Assembly: GCF_000384215.1 (NCBI RefSeq)
Contig: NZ_KB913032.1
Coordinates: 2,071,021-2,135,020, forward strand
Reading direction: 5' to 3'
DNA from: Amycolatopsis alba DSM 44262
Lineage (GTDB): Bacteria > Actinomycetota > Actinomycetes > Mycobacteriales > Pseudonocardiaceae
Length of the DNA stretch: 64,000 nucleotides
Shown: positions 6,372 to 17,020 of the stretch, piece by piece
Numbering within the stretch: position 1 is the stretch's first letter
Layout of the letters: each line of letters begins with the position of its first letter
Position numbers and translations under genes: made by a program
The notes under the pieces: model-generated
Told to the model about the DNA's origin: nothing
The model's database searches: none
What the model saw: the letters and a program-made list of their open reading frames with translations, nothing else

Positions 6372-9300
6372 TCAAGGTCGTTCGGGCGCGATGCCGGGAA
6401 TGGACTTCAGCTCCCCCAGAAGCATCGAGCTGACCGCCACAGGATAGTCGTCGAGCGCGTACAGCGACCCGGCGAGCTTCACCCGGACCGGTGTCTCTCC
6501 TTTGTGCGCCAGCAAAGTCCGCTTCAAGTCGAGGACCACGTCCTCGGTCAGTCTCGCGGCGACAGCGTGCAGCGTCAGTGGCGGTTCCTCGTCCCCGGAC
6601 GTGGAAAGATCCAGCGGTACCAGGCCGCCGCCGAACACGGACATCCTGTCCTCCCGCCAGTTCACCCGGCCGCTGACGCGGACGGCGTTGTCTTCGACCA
6701 GTTCCGTCACGAACAACGCGTACGCCTTGGGAAAGAACAGCACTTCGAGTGCGGCGTCCAGATCCTCGATCGTGCAGATCGCCCACGGCTCGCCTTTCTT
6801 GTTCACCCGCCGCTCCAAGGCCGTGATGAGCCCGGCGACGACCAGTTCCCCTTCCCTCGGCGGATTGTCGAGGATCGCCGCGATCGGGCGGGGCGCGTGC
6901 TTGCGCAGGACGCGTTCCGCCCCGTCGAGCGGATGCGCGGAGACGTACAGCCCGAGCATTTCCCTTTCGTGGGTGAGCAGTTCCTTGCGCGGCCACTCCT
7001 CGACGCCGAATCCGAGATGGGCGAGCGGCGAGGTGTCGTCCCCGCTCTCCTCGCCCGGACCGAACAGGTCGAACTGCCCCATCGCCTGCTTGCGTTTGAG
7101 CGGCACCACGGCGTCCACCGCTTCTTCGTGCACCTGCTGGATCGAGAGCCGCGTATGCCCGAGAGAGTCGAACGCGCCCGCTTTCGCCAGTGATTCGATG
7201 ACACGTTTGTTGCACGCCACCAGTTCGGACTTGCCGAGGAAATCGGTGAACGACGCGTACTTCCCCTTCTCCCGCCGTGTCGCGATGATCGAATCGACGA
7301 CGTTCGCGCCGACGTTGCGCACCGCGCCGAGCCCGAAGCGGATCGCGTCCCCCACCGCCGAGAACCGGAGCCCCGACTCGTTGACGTCCGGCGGCAGCAC
7401 CTTGATCCCCAGCCTGCGGCACTCCGAGAGGTAGACCGCCGACTTGTCCTTGTTGTCCCCCACCGAAGTCAGCAGGCCAGCCATGTACTCCGCCGGGTAG
7501 TTCGCCTTCAGGTACGCGGTCCAATAGCCGACCAGGCCGTACCCCGCGGCGTGGGACTTGTTGAACGCGTACCCGGCGAACGGGAGGATCGCGTCCCAGA
7601 GCGCCTGCACGGCCGCGTGGGAGAATCCGTTGGCGGCCATGCCGTCCCGGAAGCCCTCGAACTCCTCCTCCAGCACCTCTTTCTTCTTCTTGCCCATCGC
7701 CTTGCGCAGCACGTCGGCACGCCCCATCGAGTACCCGGCGACGTCTCGCGCGATCTGCATGATCTGTTCCTGGTACACGATCAGGCCGTGGGTCTCGGCC
7801 AGGATCTCGCGCAGCGGCCCGGCCAGTTCGGGATGGATCGACTCGATCGGCTGCCTGCGGTTCTTGCGGTCCGCGTAGTTGTTGTGCGTGTTCATCGCGA
7901 TGGGGCCGGGCCGGTACAACGCGTTCACCGCGATGATGTCGCCGAACCCGGTGGGCCCCATGCGGCGCAGCAGATCCCGCATCGCGCCGCCGTCGAGCTG
8001 GAAGACGCCCAGGCTGTCGCCGCGCGCGAGCAGTTCGTAGGTCGCCGGATCGTCGACACCGAGCGTGTCGAGGTCGATGTCCTCGCCGCGGTTGTCCTTG
8101 ATGTTGTCCAGCGCGTCGCCGATGACGGTGAGGTTGCGCAGGCCGAGGAAGTCCATCTTCAGCAGGCCGATGGCCTCGCACGACGGATAGTCCCAGCCGG
8201 TGATGACCGCGCCGTCGTCCCGCCGCCACAACGGGATCGCGTCGAGCAGCGGCTCGCTCGACATGATGACGGCGCAGGCGTGCACCCCCGCGTTGCGGAT
8301 CAGTCCTTCGAGCCCTCGGGCGGTCTCGAAGATCCTGGCCGCCTCGCCGTCGCCTTCCAGCAGTGCGCGGACCTCCGCGGCTTCGGCGTACCGCTCGTGG
8401 CCCGGCTCGACGATCCCGGCGAGCGGGATGTCCTTCGCCGCGACCGGCGGCGGGAGCGCCTTCGAGATCCGGTCGGCGATCGCGTACCCGCTCTGTCCAT
8501 AGTGGACACGTGCGGAATCCTTGATGGCCGCCTTGGTCTTGATCGTGCCGAAGGTGATCACCTGCGCGACGTGCTCGGCACCGTACTTGTCGGTGGCGTA
8601 GCGGATCATCTCGCCGCGGCGCCGGTCGTCGAAGTCCATGTCGATGTCCGGCATGGAGACCCGTTCGGGGTTGAGGAACCGTTCGAAGAGCAGGCCGAGG
8701 CCGATCGGGTCCAGGTTGGTGATGCCGAGCGCGTACGCGACGAGCGAGCCCGCCGCCGAACCTCGGCCGGGCCCGACCCGGATACCGACCTCACGAGCGT
8801 GGTTCATCAGGTCGGCGGTGATCAGGAAGTACGCCGGGAAACCCTTCTCGGCGATCACCCCGATCTCGAAGCCGGCGCGGGCGACGTAGGCGTCGGGAAC
8901 GCCGTCCGGCAGCCTCCGCCTGAGCCCGGCCGCGACCTCCTCACGCAGCCAGGACTCCTCGTCGTGTCCCGCGGGGACAGCGAAGACCGGCATGCGGTCG
9001 ACGTGCCGGTAGACGTCGTCGTAGGGCTCGATCCTTTCCGCGACGAGCAAAGTGGAATCCGCCGCGCCCGCGACTTCGGCGTCCCAGTACCGGCGCATCT
9101 CCTCCGCGGACTTGAGGTAGTAGCCGTCGCCGTCGAACTTGAACCGGCCCGGATCGTCGAGGGTCTTGCCGGACTGGACGCACAGCAGTGCCGAATGCGC
9201 GGCCGCCTGATCCTGGGTGACGTAATGCGAATCGTTGGTGGCCAGGGGTTTCAGGCCGAGACGGCGGCCGATGTCCAGCAGCCCGTCCCGTACGGACCGT

Positions 9301-9884
9301 TCGATCGCGAGGCCGTGGTCCATCACCTCCAGGAAGAAGCTGTCCGTGCCGAAGATGTCGCGGTAGTCCGAGGCCGCCTGGATCGCCTCTTCCGGCTGGC
9401 CGAGCCGGAGCCTCGTCTGCACCTCGCCGGACGGGCAACCGGTGGTGGCGATGACGCCTTCGTGGTGCCGGGCGAGGAGTTCCCGGTCCATCCGGGGCTT
9501 GCGGTAGTAGCCCTCCAGGCTGGCCAGGGAGGACAGCCTGAACAGGTTCCGCAACCCGGTCGCGTTCTCCGCCAGCATGGTCATATGCGTATAGGCCCCT
9601 CCTCCGGAGACGTCGCCGCCGTCGCCTCGCCGCCCCCAGAAGACCGGTTTCTTGTGGAAACGGGACTCGGGCGCGAGGTAGGCCTCGATGCCGATCACCG
9701 GTTTGATCCCGGCTCGGACGGACTGCCGGTAGAACTCGTCCGCGCCGTACATGTTCCCGTGGTCGGTCATGCCCACCGCGGGCATGCCGAGCCGCTGGGC
9801 CTCGGCGAACAGCGGCGCGATCTTGGCCGCGCCGTCGAGCATCGAGTATTCGGTATGAACGTGCAGGTGCACGAAGGAGTCCAC
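6372..9884 (-). CDS. dnaE: DNA polymerase III alpha subunit, DnaE type
   Basis: 1170 residues, normal for DnaE1. Order: PHP domain (1-280), C-family polymerase palm with [10 protein letters not shown] (371-380) and catalytic [10 protein letters not shown] (411-420), fingers, helix-hairpin-helix, OB domain. All nine expected PHP metal ligands are present by motif (H8, H10, D17, H42, E67, H100, C150, D218, H220), as in mycobacterial DnaE1, so it should carry its own 3'-5' proofreading nuclease. QFDLF in the C-terminal third fits a beta-clamp-binding motif. The GTG start is preceded by GGGGAG. DnaE2 (ImuC) is less likely because no imuA/imuB partner is beside it. Whether it is the only DnaE1 in the genome cannot be told. 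Confidence 0.93.
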   Translation of the reverse strand: MDSFVHLHVHTEYSMLDGAAKIAPLFAEAQRLGMPAVGMTDHGNMYGADEFYRQSVRAGIKPVIGIEAYLAPESRFHKKPVFWGRRGDGGDVSGGGAYTHMTMLAENATGLRNLFRLSSLASLEGYYRKPRMDRELLARHHEGVIATTGCPSGEVQTRLRLGQPEEAIQAASDYRDIFGTDSFFLEVMDHGLAIERSVRDGLLDIGRRLGLKPLATNDSHYVTQDQAAAHSALLCVQSGKTLDDPGRFKFDGDGYYLKSAEEMRRYWDAEVAGAADSTLLVAERIEPYDDVYRHVDRMPVFAVPAGHDEESWLREEVAAGLRRRLPDGVPDAYVARAGFEIGVIAEKGFPAYFLITADLMNHAREVGIRVGPGRGSAAGSLVAYALGITNLDPIGLGLLFERFLNPERVSMPDIDMDFDDRRRGEMIRYATDKYGAEHVAQVITFGTIKTKAAIKDSARVHYGQSGYAIADRISKALPPPVAAKDIPLAGIVEPGHERYAEAAEVRALLEGDGEAARIFETARGLEGLIRNAGVHACAVIMSSEPLLDAIPLWRRDDGAVITGWDYPSCEAIGLLKMDFLGLRNLTVIGDALDNIKDNRGEDIDLDTLGVDDPATYELLARGDSLGVFQLDGGAMRDLLRRMGPTGFGDIIAVNALYRPGPIAMNTHNNYADRKNRRQPIESIHPELAGPLREILAETHGLIVYQEQIMQIARDVAGYSMGRADVLRKAMGKKKKEVLEEEFEGFRDGMAANGFSHAAVQALWDAILPFAGYAFNKSHAAGYGLVGYWTAYLKANYPAEYMAGLLTSVGDNKDKSAVYLSECRRLGIKVLPPDVNESGLRFSAVGDAIRFGLGAVRNVGANVVDSIIATRREKGKYASFTDFLGKSELVACNKRVIESLAKAGAFDSLGHTRLSIQQVHEEAVDAVVPLKRKQAMGQFDLFGPGEESGDDTSPLAHLGFGVEEWPRKELLTHEREMLGLYVSAHPLDGAERVLRKHAPRPIAAILDNPPREGELVVAGLITALERRVNKKGEPWAICTIEDLDAALEVLFFPKAYALFVTELVEDNAVRVSGRVNWREDRMSVFGGGLVPLDLSTSGDEEPPLTLHAVAARLTEDVVLDLKRTLLAHKGETPVRVKLAGSLYALDDYPVAVSSMLLGELKSIPGIAPERP

Positions 9885-9947
9885 CGGCCACTCCCCACGG
9901 TTGTACGATTCCGGTCCGACGCGGCGATTGGACCCAAGGCGTGCAGG

Positions 9948-9992
9948 TGTTGTCCAACAAGCGACACGCGAACGGCGACAACCGGAAGTTGT
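9948..9992. promoter_or_regulatory. Palindromes in the dnaE/LysR divergent intergenic region
   Basis: TGTTGTCCAACA (9948-9959) and ACAAC-CGGAA-GTTGT (9978-9992) are two inverted repeats with ACAAC/GTTG half-sites in the 122-bp divergent gap. They lie directly in front of the LysR gene and so are candidates for its autoregulatory sites. The second overlaps the leader just before the ribosome site. Confidence 0.4.
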
Positions 9993-10006
9993 AGGGAGAG
10001 GACACA

Positions 10007-10936
10007 GTGGAGCTGGACCTGGGCGCGGTGCGCGCGTTCGTCGCGGTGGCCGAGGACCGCTACTTCGGCGAGGCGGCGATCCGGCTGGAGGTGAGCCAGC
10101 AGGCGATCTCCAAACGGGTGGCGAAGCTCGAAGCGGATCTCGGCGTGCGGCTGCTGTCGCGGACGCGCGGTGGGGCCGAGCCGACCGAAGACGGCCAGGA
10201 GTTCCTGGTCCACGCCCGTGCGCTGGTCAGCCTCGCGGACCAGGCCGTCGAACGCCTTCAAGGCAGGCGCCGCCCCCTGCGTGTCGACGTCCTCGGCACG
10301 CGGCTGGCGACCATGGAGGTGATCAGGGCCTTCCACGCCGACCACGACGACGAACTGGAACTCGTCACGCCCGGTTTGGGCGCGGTGCGCCGGTCGATGC
10401 TGCCCGAGTCGGTCGATGCCGCCTTCGCGCGCGTCAACACCGTGACGGACCCAGGGATCGGCCGGACCCCCGCCTACTTGGAACCGGCGAACCTGCTGGT
10501 CGGGCGCCGGCACCCGCTCGCCCGGCGACGCCGGGTCGAGATGGCGGAACTCGCCGGACTGACGGCCTGGATGCCCTACAACGCGCGGGCCAGCGAATGG
10601 GCGGAGTTCTGGCAGGAACTGTGCCCGGCGTTCGGGATCCTCGTCGACACCGACGGCCCGAACTTCGGGCTGGAACACCACATCGAAGTGCTCGGACAGT
10701 CGAAGGACCGCCTGGGTTTCGTCGGCGCGAAGATGCACGTGCCCTGGCATCCGGACGTCGTCCAGATCCCGCTCGTCGACCCGACACCGGTGTACCCGTT
10801 CTCGCTGCTGTGGCGGCACGAGAACCGCCATCCCACGCTGCCGCTGCTGATCGGGCACGTGCGGTCCGCGTACCGGCCGTTCGACGCGGAACGGCAGTGG
10901 CTCCCGGTGGCGGACCGGGAGGCCATGACCCCGTGA
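10007..10936 (+). CDS. LysR-family transcriptional regulator
   Basis: 309 residues from a GTG preceded by GGGAGAGG. Residues 1-62 form the LysR winged helix ([41 protein letters not shown]). The remainder is a periplasmic-binding-protein-like effector domain starting near residue 85. It is transcribed divergently from dnaE, but dnaE is an unlikely target. A target among secondary metabolism or efflux genes elsewhere is as probable. The effector is unknown. Confidence 0.85.
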   Translation: MELDLGAVRAFVAVAEDRYFGEAAIRLEVSQQAISKRVAKLEADLGVRLLSRTRGGAEPTEDGQEFLVHARALVSLADQAVERLQGRRRPLRVDVLGTRLATMEVIRAFHADHDDELELVTPGLGAVRRSMLPESVDAAFARVNTVTDPGIGRTPAYLEPANLLVGRRHPLARRRRVEMAELAGLTAWMPYNARASEWAEFWQELCPAFGILVDTDGPNFGLEHHIEVLGQSKDRLGFVGAKMHVPWHPDVVQIPLVDPTPVYPFSLLWRHENRHPTLPLLIGHVRSAYRPFDAERQWLPVADREAMTP

Positions 10937-10959
10937 AGGCCGGCCGAGGCCCAGGGCGG

Positions 10960-11313
10960 TCACCATCGCTCGTCGATGTGCTGGAGGTATCCCCGGAACT
11001 CAGGGGTGAGCCGTGCCGGGAGGGCGAGCAGGACGCCTTCGAGCATGTCCCTCGCCTCCTGGGGATCGCCGCAGCACTCCCAGACCCCGCATCCTTCACT
11101 GTCCACCCGGAGTCGTCGGTACGGGTCGGCGATGAACTCCCGGCAGAGGCGAAGCGCGGTCCGGATCGCACCGGCACCGAGGTAGCCGCGAGCGCGTTCC
11201 AGGCGGGAGAGTTCCGCGGCGAGCGCGGGCGTGAACTCTTGCCGGTCGCGGTGATCGGGCGGGGGCCGAAGTCGCAGCCCCTGCCGAACCCGCGCGGGCG
11301 CCTTACGCGGCAT
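10960..11313 (-). CDS. Hypothetical protein
   Basis: 117 residues, mostly helical by composition, with a Cys cluster SEGCGVWECCGD in the middle and a conserved-looking C-terminus GVLLALPARLTPEFRGYLQ. The basic, Pro/Arg-rich first 25 residues may not be translated; a start further in is possible. Family not recognised. It lies convergent to the LysR gene and upstream of a strong hairpin. Confidence 0.5.
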   Translation of the reverse strand: MPRKAPARVRQGLRLRPPPDHRDRQEFTPALAAELSRLERARGYLGAGAIRTALRLCREFIADPYRRLRVDSEGCGVWECCGDPQEARDMLEGVLLALPARLTPEFRGYLQHIDERW

Positions 11314-11360
11314 CGTCCTTTCGGAAGTCGGTCATCCCGCCATCGTGCCACGAGCCCGAA

Positions 11361-11415
11361 GTCCGTGAAGGCCTCCTTCCCTACCTTGAGAGTAGGGAAG
11401 GAGGCCTTCACGGAC
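11361..11415. terminator. Perfect 24-bp hairpin downstream of the muramidase gene
   Basis: Arms 11361-11384 and 11392-11415 are fully complementary with a 7-base loop. It belongs to the GTCCGTGAAGGCCTCC family also seen at 13945. It starts just past the muramidase stop codon. There is no U-tract, so termination is inferred from position and stem strength. Confidence 0.6.
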
Positions 11416-11423
11416 CTCCAAGC

Positions 11424-12380
11424 TCAGCCGACGATGTCGATCTCGAACTCCACGTTCGAGCTGTACTCGTAGTCGGCCCACACCGCGCCGGGCAGGGCGT
11501 ACCGCCGGTGCGAAACCGTCTTCGGGTTGAATCCGGGCGTCTGCATGGGATTCCCGCCGACACCGACCTTGTCGCTGCCCCAGGCGTAGATGTTGCCCTG
11601 CCATACGGGCGCGTCGGTGATCCCGTCCCCGTCGACACGCGGGCGGACGACGATCGCGGCCGACTCGCTGCCGGAGAGCAGCAGCCGCACGGACGTGGTC
11701 GAGGGGCTGGCCGGAATGGTCCTGCGTTCCATGAGTTCTGTCGTCGCCTTCCGCTTCGGGGCGGCGCCGCCGCCGGTCAAGTGGGCGTTCGTGTAGGACT
11801 CGTCGAGGTCGACACTGCTCGCGCGGATACCGGGGATGTGGCCCGCGTCCGAAAACTGGTGAAGGTCATAGCGGCCCGCGGCGGGATCGGGTTTGGCACC
11901 GTAGCGCGCGATCCAGATGACGAGGTCCGGCACGCCGAACCGGTCCGGACGCAGCATCTTGGCGTGCGCGTTGTTCATGTAGACACCGGGCCGGAACCCG
12001 CGTGCCGCCACGCGGTTGCAGAACCTGATCGCGAAGTCGCGCTTGCGCCCGTCGGGAATGTTCGGGCCCGAACCGGGCGGGTTGTCCTCGAGGTCGAGCA
12101 TCGGAACGCATCCGGTCGCCCCGAGCCGCCCGACCTCATTGATCAACACGTCCGCCTGCGCCTCGGGTGAAGGAGTCAGCTGAGCGAAGTGGTAGCCACC
12201 CACCGGAATTCCCACCGATCTCGCGCCCGCCACCAGCGCTTCGCCGGTGTTGCGGCCACCGTTCGGCAGACCCCCGCCGTCGGTGAGCTTGACGTAGACG
12301 AACGTCACCCCATGATCCTTGACGGCTTGCCAATTGGTAACGGTCTGAAAGCGACTGTAGATATCTATTCCCAGCGCCAT
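11424..12380 (-). CDS. Glycoside hydrolase family 25 muramidase-like protein
   Basis: 318 residues from the ATG at 12380. The N-terminal 200 residues have the GH25 lysozyme pattern: GIDIYSRFQTVTNWQAVKDHG at the first strand, GGYHFAQL, and the catalytic D-x-E as PMLDLEDN. VKLTDGGG replaces the more usual IKATEG. The C-terminal 110 residues are a beta-rich domain not recognised. No signal peptide is seen, so export by an unusual route, or an intracellular or phage-like lytic role, is possible. It should cleave the MurNAc-GlcNAc bond of peptidoglycan if active. Confidence 0.75.
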   Translation of the reverse strand: MALGIDIYSRFQTVTNWQAVKDHGVTFVYVKLTDGGGLPNGGRNTGEALVAGARSVGIPVGGYHFAQLTPSPEAQADVLINEVGRLGATGCVPMLDLEDNPPGSGPNIPDGRKRDFAIRFCNRVAARGFRPGVYMNNAHAKMLRPDRFGVPDLVIWIARYGAKPDPAAGRYDLHQFSDAGHIPGIRASSVDLDESYTNAHLTGGGAAPKRKATTELMERRTIPASPSTTSVRLLLSGSESAAIVVRPRVDGDGITDAPVWQGNIYAWGSDKVGVGGNPMQTPGFNPKTVSHRRYALPGAVWADYEYSSNVEFEIDIVG

Positions 12381-12510
12381 CGCTACAGCCTGACGGGTGA
12401 ACCTGTTGGACAAAAGGGCCTAGTGGGCGATTACCGGTACGACTGGTTCGCCCTTTCGGGCGGCCCCTCCCTGGCTGACCCGGTTCACCCGTGCCCGTAC
12501 TGTGAGTGTC

Positions 12511-12693
12511 ATGGCGTCTCGAAGCCCCTTTCGCTGGATGACCCGGTGGGCGGACTGGTTCGAAGAGCGCGGCGTCTACGTCCCCGGCGAGGAGAGCCGA
12601 GCGGTCGACCCGATGCGCGATTTCGGCTGGTTGATCGTGGCCTGGGTGTCCGGTCTGGCGATCTTCATCCTGTTTTTCGCCTTCGCGGTTTGA
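12511..12693 (+). CDS. Small single-pass membrane protein
   Basis: 60 residues from the ATG at 12511. The N-terminal half is polar (SRSPFRWMTRWADWFEERGVYVPGEE) and the C-terminal 23 residues form one transmembrane helix (GWLIVAWVSGLAIFILFFAF). The tail-anchored layout and good codon usage make it a plausible real gene. No family recognised. It is divergent from the muramidase gene. Confidence 0.6.
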   Translation: MASRSPFRWMTRWADWFEERGVYVPGEESRAVDPMRDFGWLIVAWVSGLAIFILFFAFAV

Positions 12694-12893
12694 CCTTCGC
12701 CGGTGTGTCACTCAGGTGACCACTGTCACTAGCCGTACCCTGCCGATCACGGATCGGCCACGGCTGTACACCAGGTGCGCGTCAACCCGGCCGTGCCGCT
12801 CCTCTCGGCTGCGGAAGACCGTCACTCTGGACTCTTCGGCACTAATGACTACCTCGAACGGCCCACCCGCACCGCCGACTGGAGTAACCGCAC

Positions 12894-13439
12894 ATGGCGC
12901 CCCCGCGCACCCCGAAGCTTTTGATCGCCGCCTGCTCACTGATGCTGGCGGCCGCGTGCGGGGTTCCGGCACCGGAAAAAGGTGCCGCCGTGCTCGGCGC
13001 GGACGCCCCGGCACAGGGACTGGCCGCGACGCATGCGGAGGGTGACCTCGCCTTCGGCGCCCCGCACCGGTTCGCGACCGGGGTGACGATCGCCGTGTCC
13101 GCGCCGAAGTCGTTCCGCCCCAGCGCGTCGGCGTACCCGCAGAGCCCGCGTGCGGTGGCGTTCGGCATCGAAGTGACCAACGCGGGCGAGGGCACGTACC
13201 GGCTCTCCGGTCTGTCCGTGACCGGCGAAGTCGACGGCGAAACCCCGTCGGTCAAACAGGTCGTCGACCCGACGCAGGGCTACAACGGCGTCGCGGACGC
13301 CGGCAAGGACGTGGCACCCGGCCGGTCGGTCCGTCTGAACCTGGCCTTCGCCGTTCCGGACAAGCCGGTGAAGCTGCGCCTGCAGGTCCGGCCGAGCCCG
13401 GCGGAGCCCGTCGCGGCGAAGTACTGCGGGAAGGTCTGA
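12894..13439 (+). CDS. Secreted lipoprotein
   Basis: 181 residues with a signal peptide PKLLIAACSLMLAAAC whose lipobox LAAAC predicts lipidation at Cys22 or so. The mature part (FATGVTIAVSAPKSF, AVAFGIEVTNAGEGTYRLSG) resembles the immunoglobulin-like DUF4352 domains of actinobacterial surface lipoproteins. The function is unknown. The 200-bp stretch 12694-12893 upstream holds its promoter region but no gene. Confidence 0.75.
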   Translation: MAPPRTPKLLIAACSLMLAAACGVPAPEKGAAVLGADAPAQGLAATHAEGDLAFGAPHRFATGVTIAVSAPKSFRPSASAYPQSPRAVAFGIEVTNAGEGTYRLSGLSVTGEVDGETPSVKQVVDPTQGYNGVADAGKDVAPGRSVRLNLAFAVPDKPVKLRLQVRPSPAEPVAAKYCGKV

Positions 13440-13466
13440 CGCCGCCGATTCGCTACCGTGTGCGTC

Positions 13467-13940
13467 ATGACCGAGCAGCGACTCTCCCCCGGCGACAAAG
13501 CGCCCGACTTCACCCTCCCCGACAGCGAGGGCAACGACGTCAAGCTCAGCGACTTCCGCGGCAAGTCGGTCGTCGTGTACTTCTACCCGAGCGCCGGCAC
13601 GCCGGGCTGCACGAAGCAGGCCTGCGACTTCCGGGACAGCCTCGCGCAGCTCAACGACGCCGGCTACCAGGTCCTCGGCATCTCGCCGGACAAGCCCGCG
13701 AAGCTCGCCAAGTTCGTCGAGGCGGAGGGGCTGACCTTCCCGCTGCTCTCCGACACGGAGAAGACCGCGCTCAAGGCGTACAGCGCCTTCGGCGAGAAGA
13801 AGAACTACGGCAAGGTCTACGAAGGCGTCATCCGCTCGACGTTCGTCGTCGACGCCGAGGGCAAGATCGCGGTGGCGCAGTACAACGTGCGCGCCACGGG
13901 GCACGTCGCGAAGCTGCTGCGGGACCTCTCTCTGGCGTGA
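13467..13940 (+). CDS. bcp: Thioredoxin-dependent thiol peroxidase (Bcp/PrxQ peroxiredoxin)
   Basis: 157 residues. The active site [10 protein letters not shown] contains the peroxidatic Cys48 and the resolving Cys53 five residues later, the typical 2-Cys arrangement of [21 protein letters not shown] is the standard N-terminus. It reduces hydrogen and organic peroxides in the cytosol with thioredoxin. It is convergent with rdgB, a neighbourhood known from other actinobacteria. Confidence 0.95.
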   Translation: MTEQRLSPGDKAPDFTLPDSEGNDVKLSDFRGKSVVVYFYPSAGTPGCTKQACDFRDSLAQLNDAGYQVLGISPDKPAKLAKFVEAEGLTFPLLSDTEKTALKAYSAFGEKKNYGKVYEGVIRSTFVVDAEGKIAVAQYNVRATGHVAKLLRDLSLA

Positions 13941-13944
13941 AGCC

Positions 13945-14003
13945 AAGTCCGTGAAGGCCTCCTTGAGGGACTCAGAGTCCCTCAAGGAGGCCTTCACGGA
14001 CTT
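13945..14003. terminator. Perfect 28-bp hairpin between convergent bcp and rdgB
   Basis: Arms 13945-13972 and 13976-14003 pair perfectly around a 3-base loop. It starts 4 bases after the bcp stop and ends 10 bases before the rdgB stop, so it can serve both strands. It has no T-run. Same family as 11361-11415, with altered but still complementary arms. Confidence 0.7.
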
Positions 14004-14013
14004 CCGAGAGTTG

Positions 14014-14619
14014 TCAGCCGGCCAGGTTTCGCAGCTCGGTTACGAGAGCCCGCAGCGCCTTGCCGCGATGCGAAGCGCCGTCCTTTTCGGACGGTTCCAG
14101 CTCGGCCGAGGTACGCGTTCCGCCTTCGGGCACGAAGATCGGATCGTACCCGAATCCGTTGGCACCACGGCGTTCCCGGATCAGCGTGCCTCGCCATTCG
14201 CCCCGCACCACGGTTTCGTCGCCGCCGGGGACGACCAGCGCGGCCGCGCAGACGAAGGCCGCGCCCATGCGCTCGTCGGGCGTGTCGGACAGCTGTGCCA
14301 GCACGAGGTCCAGGTTCGCTTCGTCGTCACCGTGCTTGCCGGACCAGCGGGCCGACAGCACACCCGGCATACCGTTGAGCGCGTCCACGGCGATGCCGGA
14401 GTCGTCGGCGATGGCCGGGAGACCGGTCGCGGCGGCCGCGTCCTGTGCCTTCGCGAGCGCGTTGCCTTCGAAGTCCGGAGCGGTTTCAGGCGCTTCGGGG
14501 AATTCGGGGACGTCGGCGAGGCCGATGACCTCGACGCCTTCGATCCCTTCGGCCACCAGGATGCGCCGGAGTTCGCCGAGCTTCTTCGCGTTGCGGGTGG
14601 CCAGAAGCAGCTTGGTCAC
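14014..14619 (-). CDS. rdgB: XTP/dITP diphosphatase (RdgB/HAM1)
   Basis: 201 residues. [14 protein letters not shown] is the HAM1 N-terminal motif. Substrate-binding [26 protein letters not shown] and [10 protein letters not shown] follow. It removes deaminated purine nucleotides (XTP, dITP) from the pool. The GTG start overlaps the rph stop as GTGA, which indicates translational coupling. The rph-rdgB order is the same as in mycobacteria. Confidence 0.95.
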   Translation of the reverse strand: MTKLLLATRNAKKLGELRRILVAEGIEGVEVIGLADVPEFPEAPETAPDFEGNALAKAQDAAAATGLPAIADDSGIAVDALNGMPGVLSARWSGKHGDDEANLDLVLAQLSDTPDERMGAAFVCAAALVVPGGDETVVRGEWRGTLIRERRGANGFGYDPIFVPEGGTRTSAELEPSEKDGASHRGKALRALVTELRNLAG

Positions 14620-15401
14620 TTCGCGCCCTTCTTCTTGTCCGGACGCGGCTCGGGGAGCTCGCCGGGGTACGGCAGCGCGAGGGCCTCGGTCTGCAGCCGG
14701 GTCAGCTCCTCGCAACCGGCCTGCGCCATGTCCAGCATGGTGTCCAAAGTGGACCGCGCGAAGGTGGCGCCCTCACCGGTGCCCTGCACCTCGATCAGGG
14801 TGCCCGCGTCGGTGGCGACGACGTTCATGTCGACCTCCGCACGCGAGTCCTCTTCGTAAGGCAGGTCGAGGCGCACCCGGCCGTCGACGACGCCGACGCT
14901 CACCGCGGCCACCGAGGACGAAAGCGGTTGCGGGTCGGCGAGGCGGCCTGCCGCGCCGAGCCAGGTGACGGCGTCGGCGAGCGCGACATAGCCGCCGGTC
15001 ACCGCTGCCGTACGGGTGCCGCCGTCGGCCTGGATGACGTCGCAGTCGATGACGATCGTGTTCTCCCCCAGCGCCGCCAGGTCGATGCAGGCGCGCAGGG
15101 ACCGGCCGATCAGCCGGGAGATCTCGTGCGTGCGGCCGCCGACGCGGCCCTTGATGGATTCGCGGTCGCTACGGGTGTTGGTCGCCGACGGCAGCATCGC
15201 GTACTCGGCGGTGACCCAGCCGAGGCCGGAACCGGCCCGCCAGCGGGGGACGCCTTCGGTGACGCTCGCCGCGCACAGCACCCGCGTGTCGCCGAATTCG
15301 ATCATCACCGAACCCGCGGGCCACCGCTGGAAGCCGCGGGTGATCTTGATGTCGCGAAGCTGGTCGTCGTTCCTGCCGTCTTTTCTCGCCACGGCCGCCA
15401 C
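14616..15401 (-). CDS. rph: Ribonuclease PH
   Basis: 261 residues if started at the GTG at 15401; a second GTG at 15392 gives VARKDGRND. Signatures include [53 protein letters not shown] and [17 protein letters not shown] (phosphate-binding). It trims tRNA 3' ends phosphorolytically. It is followed at once by rdgB and preceded by the MBL-fold gene, as in Mycobacterium. Confidence 0.95.
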   Translation of the reverse strand: MAAVARKDGRNDDQLRDIKITRGFQRWPAGSVMIEFGDTRVLCAASVTEGVPRWRAGSGLGWVTAEYAMLPSATNTRSDRESIKGRVGGRTHEISRLIGRSLRACIDLAALGENTIVIDCDVIQADGGTRTAAVTGGYVALADAVTWLGAAGRLADPQPLSSSVAAVSVGVVDGRVRLDLPYEEDSRAEVDMNVVATDAGTLIEVQGTGEGATFARSTLDTMLDMAQAGCEELTRLQTEALALPYPGELPEPRPDKKKGAK

Positions 15402-15415
15402 TCTAGAACCCCGTG

Positions 15416-16183
15416 TCAGAGGTCGTAGACAGCGCCCTGCTCGACCAGCTCGGCTTCGGGGAAAGCGACGGCCGCCTCGGCGAGGACGGCCGCGCGGTCG
15501 GTCCAGGGCGCGACGTGGGTCAGCAGCAACCGCCCCACCCCGGCCTTGCGCCCCAGCTCTCCCGCTTCCTTGCCGGACAGGTGGACGCCGACGGGCCGGT
15601 CGGGCGAGTCGGTCCAGGACGCTTCGGACAACAAGACGTCGGCACCGTCGGCGAGGTCTGTCAGCGTGTCGCAGACGCCGGTGTCGCCGGTGTAGGCGAG
15701 CGTCTTGCCGCCGTGCGCGATCCGCAGGCCGAACGCCGGGGTCGGATGGTCGACCGGGACCGCGGTGATCTCGAACGGCCCGATCTCCATGGGCTCTGTC
15801 CGCAGGGTGTCGAAAGCGAAGACGTCGGAGAGGTCGGTGCTCGCCCGCTCCTCCTCGTTCGCCGCGTAGGCGCAGGCGAGCCGCTCGTGCACGTCCGACG
15901 GCCCGTACACCGGCAGCCGCCGCGGCCTCGCCGGATACGGGAGCGCCGGGTGATAGCGCCGCAGCACGGTGAGCGCGCTGACGTCGGCACAGTGATCGGG
16001 GTGGAGGTGCGAAAGGATCAGCGCGTCCAGATCGAACGGGTCACGCAGGGCCTGCAACCCGGCGAGCGTCCCGTTGCCGAGTTCGAGCCCCAGGACGAAC
16101 CCGTCCGCCTCGATCAGATAGCCGGACGCGGCGGCGTTGGGTCCGGGGATGCTGCCTGAGCAGCCGAGGATCGTGAGACGCAC
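15416..16183 (-). CDS. MBL-fold cyclic-nucleotide phosphodiesterase (Rv1339-like)
   Basis: 255 residues. The metal site is [14 protein letters not shown] (H-x-H-x-D-H), with GDTG and LLTHVAPW downstream. Position between murI and rph is identical to that of Rv1339, reported to be an atypical class II cAMP phosphodiesterase of mycobacteria. Hydrolysis of cAMP is therefore the best guess. The start follows the murI stop by 30 bases. Confidence 0.85.
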   Translation of the reverse strand: MRLTILGCSGSIPGPNAAASGYLIEADGFVLGLELGNGTLAGLQALRDPFDLDALILSHLHPDHCADVSALTVLRRYHPALPYPARPRRLPVYGPSDVHERLACAYAANEEERASTDLSDVFAFDTLRTEPMEIGPFEITAVPVDHPTPAFGLRIAHGGKTLAYTGDTGVCDTLTDLADGADVLLSEASWTDSPDRPVGVHLSGKEAGELGRKAGVGRLLLTHVAPWTDRAAVLAEAAVAFPEAELVEQGAVYDL

Positions 16184-16213
16184 TGTGACACCTTAAGCAC
16201 GAAATCGGCGATT

Positions 16214-17020
16214 TTACGCACTGGTGGGAGCCAGCACACCCGGAGCGAACCCCATGAACCGCTGAGCGAGCCTGGTGAACGGCTCGGCGGACCCGGTGGC
16301 GACGAACTCGTGCCGCGGCGGGGTGTCGCGTTCGGCGAGAAGGTCGTCCTCGGTGAGGACGCGCACGAGATCACGCGCGGTCTCCTCGGCACTGGACACC
16401 AAGGTGACGTCCTGACCCATGACGATCTGCAGTACCCCGGACAGCAACGGGTAGTGCGTGCAGCCCATGACCAGGGTGTCGACCTGCGCGTCCAGCAGTG
16501 GCTCCAGATAACCCTGCGCGAGTCCGAGCACCTGACGCCCGGTGGTGATCCCTCGTTCCACGAAGTCCACGAACCGCGGGCACGCGACGCTGGTGATCTC
16601 GACGTTCTGCGCGGCGTTGAAGGCGTCGTCGTAGGCGCGGGACCGGACGGTGCCCTCGGTGCCGATCACGCCGATCCGGCCGGAACGCGTGGCGGAGACG
16701 GCCCGGCGCGCGGCCGGGAGGACGACCTCGACCACGGGGACGTCGTAGCGCTCCCGCGCGTCGCGAAGGCAGGCGGCCGAGGCGGTGTTGCAGGCGATGA
16801 CCAGTGCCTTCACCCCGCTTTCGACGATGTCGTCCAGCGCCTCCAGCGCGTACTGGCGTGCCGTCGCGATGGGAAGCGGACCGTACGGGTTGCGGGCGGT
16901 GTCACCGACGTAGCGCAACTGCTCACCGGGCAGCTGCTCCAGGATCGCCCTGGCGACGGTGAGCCCGCCCACTCCGGAATCGAAGACGCCGATCGGGGCG
17001 TCGGCGCTCGACTTGGTCAC
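16214..17020 (-). CDS. murI: Glutamate racemase
   Basis: 268 residues. The two catalytic cysteines are visible in IACNTASA (Cys77) and MGCTHYPLL (Cys187). [13 protein letters not shown] and [11 protein letters not shown] are family signatures. It makes D-glutamate for peptidoglycan. The start overlaps the rhomboid stop by 4 bases, so the two are coupled. Confidence 0.95.
   Translation of the reverse strand: MTKSSADAPIGVFDSGVGGLTVARAILEQLPGEQLRYVGDTARNPYGPLPIATARQYALEALDDIVESGVKALVIACNTASAACLRDARERYDVPVVEVVLPAARRAVSATRSGRIGVIGTEGTVRSRAYDDAFNAAQNVEITSVACPRFVDFVERGITTGRQVLGLAQGYLEPLLDAQVDTLVMGCTHYPLLSGVLQIVMGQDVTLVSSAEETARDLVRVLTEDDLLAERDTPPRHEFVATGSAEPFTRLAQRFMGFAPGVLAPTSA

Noticed and set aside
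5770..8229. Long open frame (819 codons) running from the SDR gene back through dnaE
   Set aside because: Only the last 195 codons make a recognisable SDR. The rest is a GC-rich alternative frame of dnaE full of Arg/Gly runs.
7551..10094. 847-codon open frame on the + strand opposite dnaE
   Set aside because: Antisense shadow caused by high third-position GC; no motifs and the opposite strand encodes a complete polymerase.
11361..11415. Peptide encoded by the hairpin as a gene
   Set aside because: The stem is explained by base pairing; no start or ribosome site.
12694..12893. tRNA or riboswitch in the 200-bp gap before the lipoprotein gene
   Set aside because: No cloverleaf, T-loop consensus or known riboswitch core could be seen.
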